Below the pieces are notes generated by a model. That model was not told the DNA's origin. It searched no databases and saw only the letters and a list, made by a program, of their open reading frames with translations. Positions 61,520 to 64,000 of a DNA stretch of 64,000 nucleotides are shown one piece after another. Every line of letters begins with the position of its first letter. Position 1 is the stretch's first letter. This DNA comes from Tridacna crocea. Taxonomy: Eukaryota; Mollusca; Bivalvia; Cardiida; Cardiidae. The stretch lies in assembly GCA_943736015.1 (NCBI GenBank), contig OX031057.1, positions 55,381,001 to 55,445,000 of the forward strand, read 5' to 3'. The position numbers were made by a program, and so were the translations under genes.

Positions 61520-63204
61520 TTTCTTTTTCATTTTCTCTCACTAGGGCCAATGATTTGGTTACGATGACCATCTCACCCATACTTGACTGATACGTGCTGC
61601 GCATAAAATCGTAAAATCAACTTTGACATTTTCGGAGGCAACTGATACCTGTTAAACAAATCAAAGAAAGGTAATCAAAATTTTTCCCTGTTTTCTTACC
61701 AGGGTCATGAAAACATTGAACCAATTTTGACGACCGTGCGAGTCAAAAGTCAATTTTATGTTTAATCGCTGCGCAAAAATATAAAATTCAGAAGCAACTG
61801 GTTGCTGTTGCGGAAACTTTTTCCGATAAAAAAATCTTGTTCTTGTTTGAAGAATTTAGAAGTAGGCCATAAAGATACAATAAGATGTAAGAATAACTAA
61901 AAATCAGTTTTTTTCTTTGATAGGGTAGAAAACATTGTGGGAAAAGGAGAAAATGCTGGTAACCTGCATTTCTCCTTTCCTCAGATTATTTTCAAAAGCC
62001 TTCTCTTTCAGGGGTGTTAATAAAAGGCGTCATTGTGTGGTAAAAGGTTAATAAGAATAAACAGATTCCCCCCCTTTCCCATCAGCCAATCAAATCTCTT
62101 CCCTCTCTGAAATTATCCAATCAGAGAAGCTTTAAGGAAATCAGAATGGGAACCAAGAGCCAAAATCAGAATGGGAACCAACAGCCAATCAGATATTCAA
62201 CAGCCAATCAGAGAGCTTCAAAATCGCTCCAAAATGGCGCCATAATTTATCAAAAAAACAGTGAAAAAAAACGGCATAAAAGTGGATTTAAAGTCTTCTT
62301 TAAAGGCTGCTGTGCAGTCCTTGGCGAACTGCCAGGCATGCATCATCCACACATGCCAGATTTCACTGAAAATGGGCAAACATTTAAGAAAATAGGGGCG
62401 CAGCAGACCTTGTTATGGTCTTTTCAAGCCCCTTGCAAGAATGCAAGAATTACTTCCCTTAGACCCTCGATGCAAGCCCCCCCCCAAGCACTTCACTGGA
62501 TTCGCTTTTCTAACTCAGCCCACAATAAATGCTGCACATTGAAACTTTCAATAAGCCAAAGTGATCAATGTACAGTGTAAAAAAGCCCCAGAAATTAATG
62601 CAACAAATGGCTAAAAAAAGACTGAAAACTCTTTTTGTTGCTTCCTATTGCATATATCAAACAAAGGCAAATAAAGTGTAATTTTTCTAATCTCTTCAAA
62701 CCGCAACAAGAAACCCAGTTACGTTGACTACAGTCTCATATATGCCAGTTACGCTCATGCGAAAACCCCAGAAAATAATGTGACAAGTGGCTAAAAAAAG
62801 ACTGAATGCTTCTTATTGCATAAATCAAACAAATGGAACAAAATTTTTAATGTATATTTTTTTCCTCCAATCTCTTTATACCATGAAGACAAGTCTATTT
62901 ATGTTGACTACGGTCTCAAAGGTGCCGGTTACGTATCCGTGAAAACGCGAAAAATCGACTTACGGAACAGTTCATAGCAGATGACACCTGTTGCTTGATA
63001 GGTCAAATATAGGGAACTTAATTTCTAATATCTGTTTTTTACTTCTCTAGCCTTTTTTTACCGTGACAACAAACCCATTTAGGTTGTCTATTGTCTCGCA
63101 GGTGCCGGTTACGTACCCGCGAAAACATGAAAAATCGACTTACGGAACATTTTATAGCAGACGACAACTGTTGCTTAAAGTCAATTATAGGGATTTTTCT
63201 ATTT
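61520..63204 (+). repeat. Array unit 37 (1,685 bp)
   Basis: Private: TATCAAAAAAACAG near 62249, which lacks one base against other units and by chance joins frames into the longest open frame of the array (144 codons). CATCATCC near 62341 is shared with unit 31. AAATAAAGTG near 62669 is private. Confidence 0.95.
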
Positions 63205-64000
63205 TTTCTTTTTCATTTTCTCTCACTAGGGCCAATGATTTGGTTACGATGACCATCTCACCCATACTTGACTGATACGTGCTGCGCATAAAATCGTAAA
63301 ATCAACTTTGACATTTTCGGAGGCAACTGATACCTGTTAAACAAATCAAAGAAAGGTAATCAAAATTTTTCCCTGTTTTCTTACCAGGGTCATGAAAACA
63401 TTGAACCAATTTTGACGACCGTGCGAGTCAAAAGTCAATTTTATGTTTAATCGCTGCGCAAAAATATAAAATTCAAAAGCAACTGGTTGCTGTTGTGTAA
63501 ACTTTTTCCGATAAAAAAATCTTGTTCTTGTTTGAAGAATTTAGAAGTAGGCCATAAAGATACAATAAGATGTAAGAATAACTAAAAATCAGTTTTTTTC
63601 TTTGATAGGGTAGAAAACATTGTGGGAAAAGGAGAAAATGCTGGTAACCTGCATTTCTCCTTTCCTCAGATTATTTTCAAAAGCCTTCTCTTTCAGGGGT
63701 GTTAATAAAAGGCGTCATTGTGTGGTAAAAGGTTAATAAGAATAAACAGATTCGCCCCCCCTTTCCCATCAGCCAATCAGATCTCTTCTCTCTCTGAAAT
63801 TATCCAATCAGAGAATCTTTAAGGAAATCAGAATGGGAACCAAGAGCCAAAATCAGAATGGGAACCAACAGCCAATCAGATATTCAACAGCCAATCAGAG
63901 AGCTTCAAAATCGCTCCAAAATGGCGCCATAATTTATCGAAAAAAACTGAAAAAAAACGGCATAAAAGTGGATTTAAAGTCTTCTTTAAAGGCTGCTGTG
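63205..64000 (+). repeat. Array unit 38, cut by the window end (796 bp)
   Basis: Ends within the stem-rich segment after the TATA-like site. Carries ATTCGCCCC near 63751, CTTCTCTCTCTG near 63786 and the GTG loss near 63944, as in unit 35. Private: TTCAAAAGC near 63473, GTTGTGTAAAC near 63491, CAATCAGATC near 63775, GAGAATCTTT near 63812. Confidence 0.95.

Larger units (their letters stand above)
1193..64000 (+). repeat. Tandem array of a ~1,687-bp satellite unit, about 37 copies
   Basis: Units recur every 1,685-1,691 bp with near-identical sequence, apart from a 1,513-bp unit (18068-19580), a 1,666-bp unit (54791-56456) and a rearranged pair around an inversion (51638-54790). I set the phase at the first array base, the T tract before CATTTTCTCTCACTAGGGCC. 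From a unit start, typical offsets are: hairpin +423, first CCAAT +569, ATGGCGCCAT about +717, TATA-like CATAAAAG about +759, AATAAA about +1009, and the four clear 180-bp subrepeats from about +1068. Copies differ by point changes and by the length of C, A and T runs. No unit contains a plausible gene. Shared variants show that blocks of one to seven units were duplicated inside the array. The array continues past the right edge. Confidence 0.97.

Noticed and set aside
62146-62580. 144-codon plus-strand open frame, the longest in the window
   Set aside because: It exists only because unit 37 lacks one base near 62251, which joins frames that are separate in other units.
1193-64000. CRISPR array or bacterial repeat region
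   Set aside because: The unit is far too long, with no short repeat/unique spacer pattern and no cas-like frames; CCAAT, TATA and AATAAA motifs fit an animal genome.
1193-64000. rDNA intergenic spacer, histone or snRNA gene cluster
   Set aside because: No rRNA, histone or recognisable snRNA sequence occurs in any unit, and about 37 uninterrupted units are too many for one spacer.
1193-64000. CENP-B-box-like site
   Set aside because: I looked for the TTCG...A..CGGG pattern and found no copy that recurs in the units.

Overview
The window is almost entirely one tandem repeat array of animal-type satellite DNA. I find no protein-coding gene, tRNA, rRNA or CRISPR array that I can support. From about 1193 to the right edge a unit of about 1,687 bp repeats head to tail: 35 complete copies (two of them shortened by deletions), two partial copies flanking an inverted block, and one copy cut by the window end. 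Copies are nearly identical, differing by scattered substitutions and by homopolymer length. The array runs off the right edge.

The organism is probably an invertebrate animal, possibly a mollusc. This rests on AT-rich repetitive DNA, metazoan-style promoter motifs (CCAAT boxes, an ATGGCGCCAT palindrome), and a left-flank repeat (1-1192) that resembles, from memory and without any search, the 160-170 bp core-repeat elements of bivalves (pearl/Helentron-like non-autonomous elements). The assignment is tentative.

Layout: 1-803 holds five tandem units of about 166 bp in an alternating two-type pattern. Positions 804-1192 are a unique tail with a 13-bp-stem hairpin (810-846) and a terminal palindrome (1173-1187) just before the array. 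The array then starts inside a T-rich tract, so the flank may be a mobile element inserted in the array and not the array's true end.

Each array unit has two halves. One half is a ladder of diverged subrepeats spaced about 180 bp (four clear, two weaker), each with a pyrimidine tract. The other half carries a hairpin, four same-strand CCAAT boxes, a perfect ATGGCGCCAT palindrome, a TATA-like CATAAAAG, a run of six short hairpins, and an AATAAA about 250 bp after the TATA-like site. This looks like a small promoter plus a short possible noncoding transcription unit repeated about 37 times. It is the best candidate for something undescribed here.

The array records its own history. One unit lost exactly one 180-bp subrepeat (junction 19544-19552). 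A fold-back inversion of about 518 bp lies at 52764-53281. A 22-bp deletion lies near 55830. Shared variants show multi-unit duplications at offsets of about 8,260, 11,568, 6,750, 5,067 and 1,691 bp, with conversion-like patches. Short open frames recur in every unit but are broken by homopolymer changes in several copies, so I treat them as non-coding.
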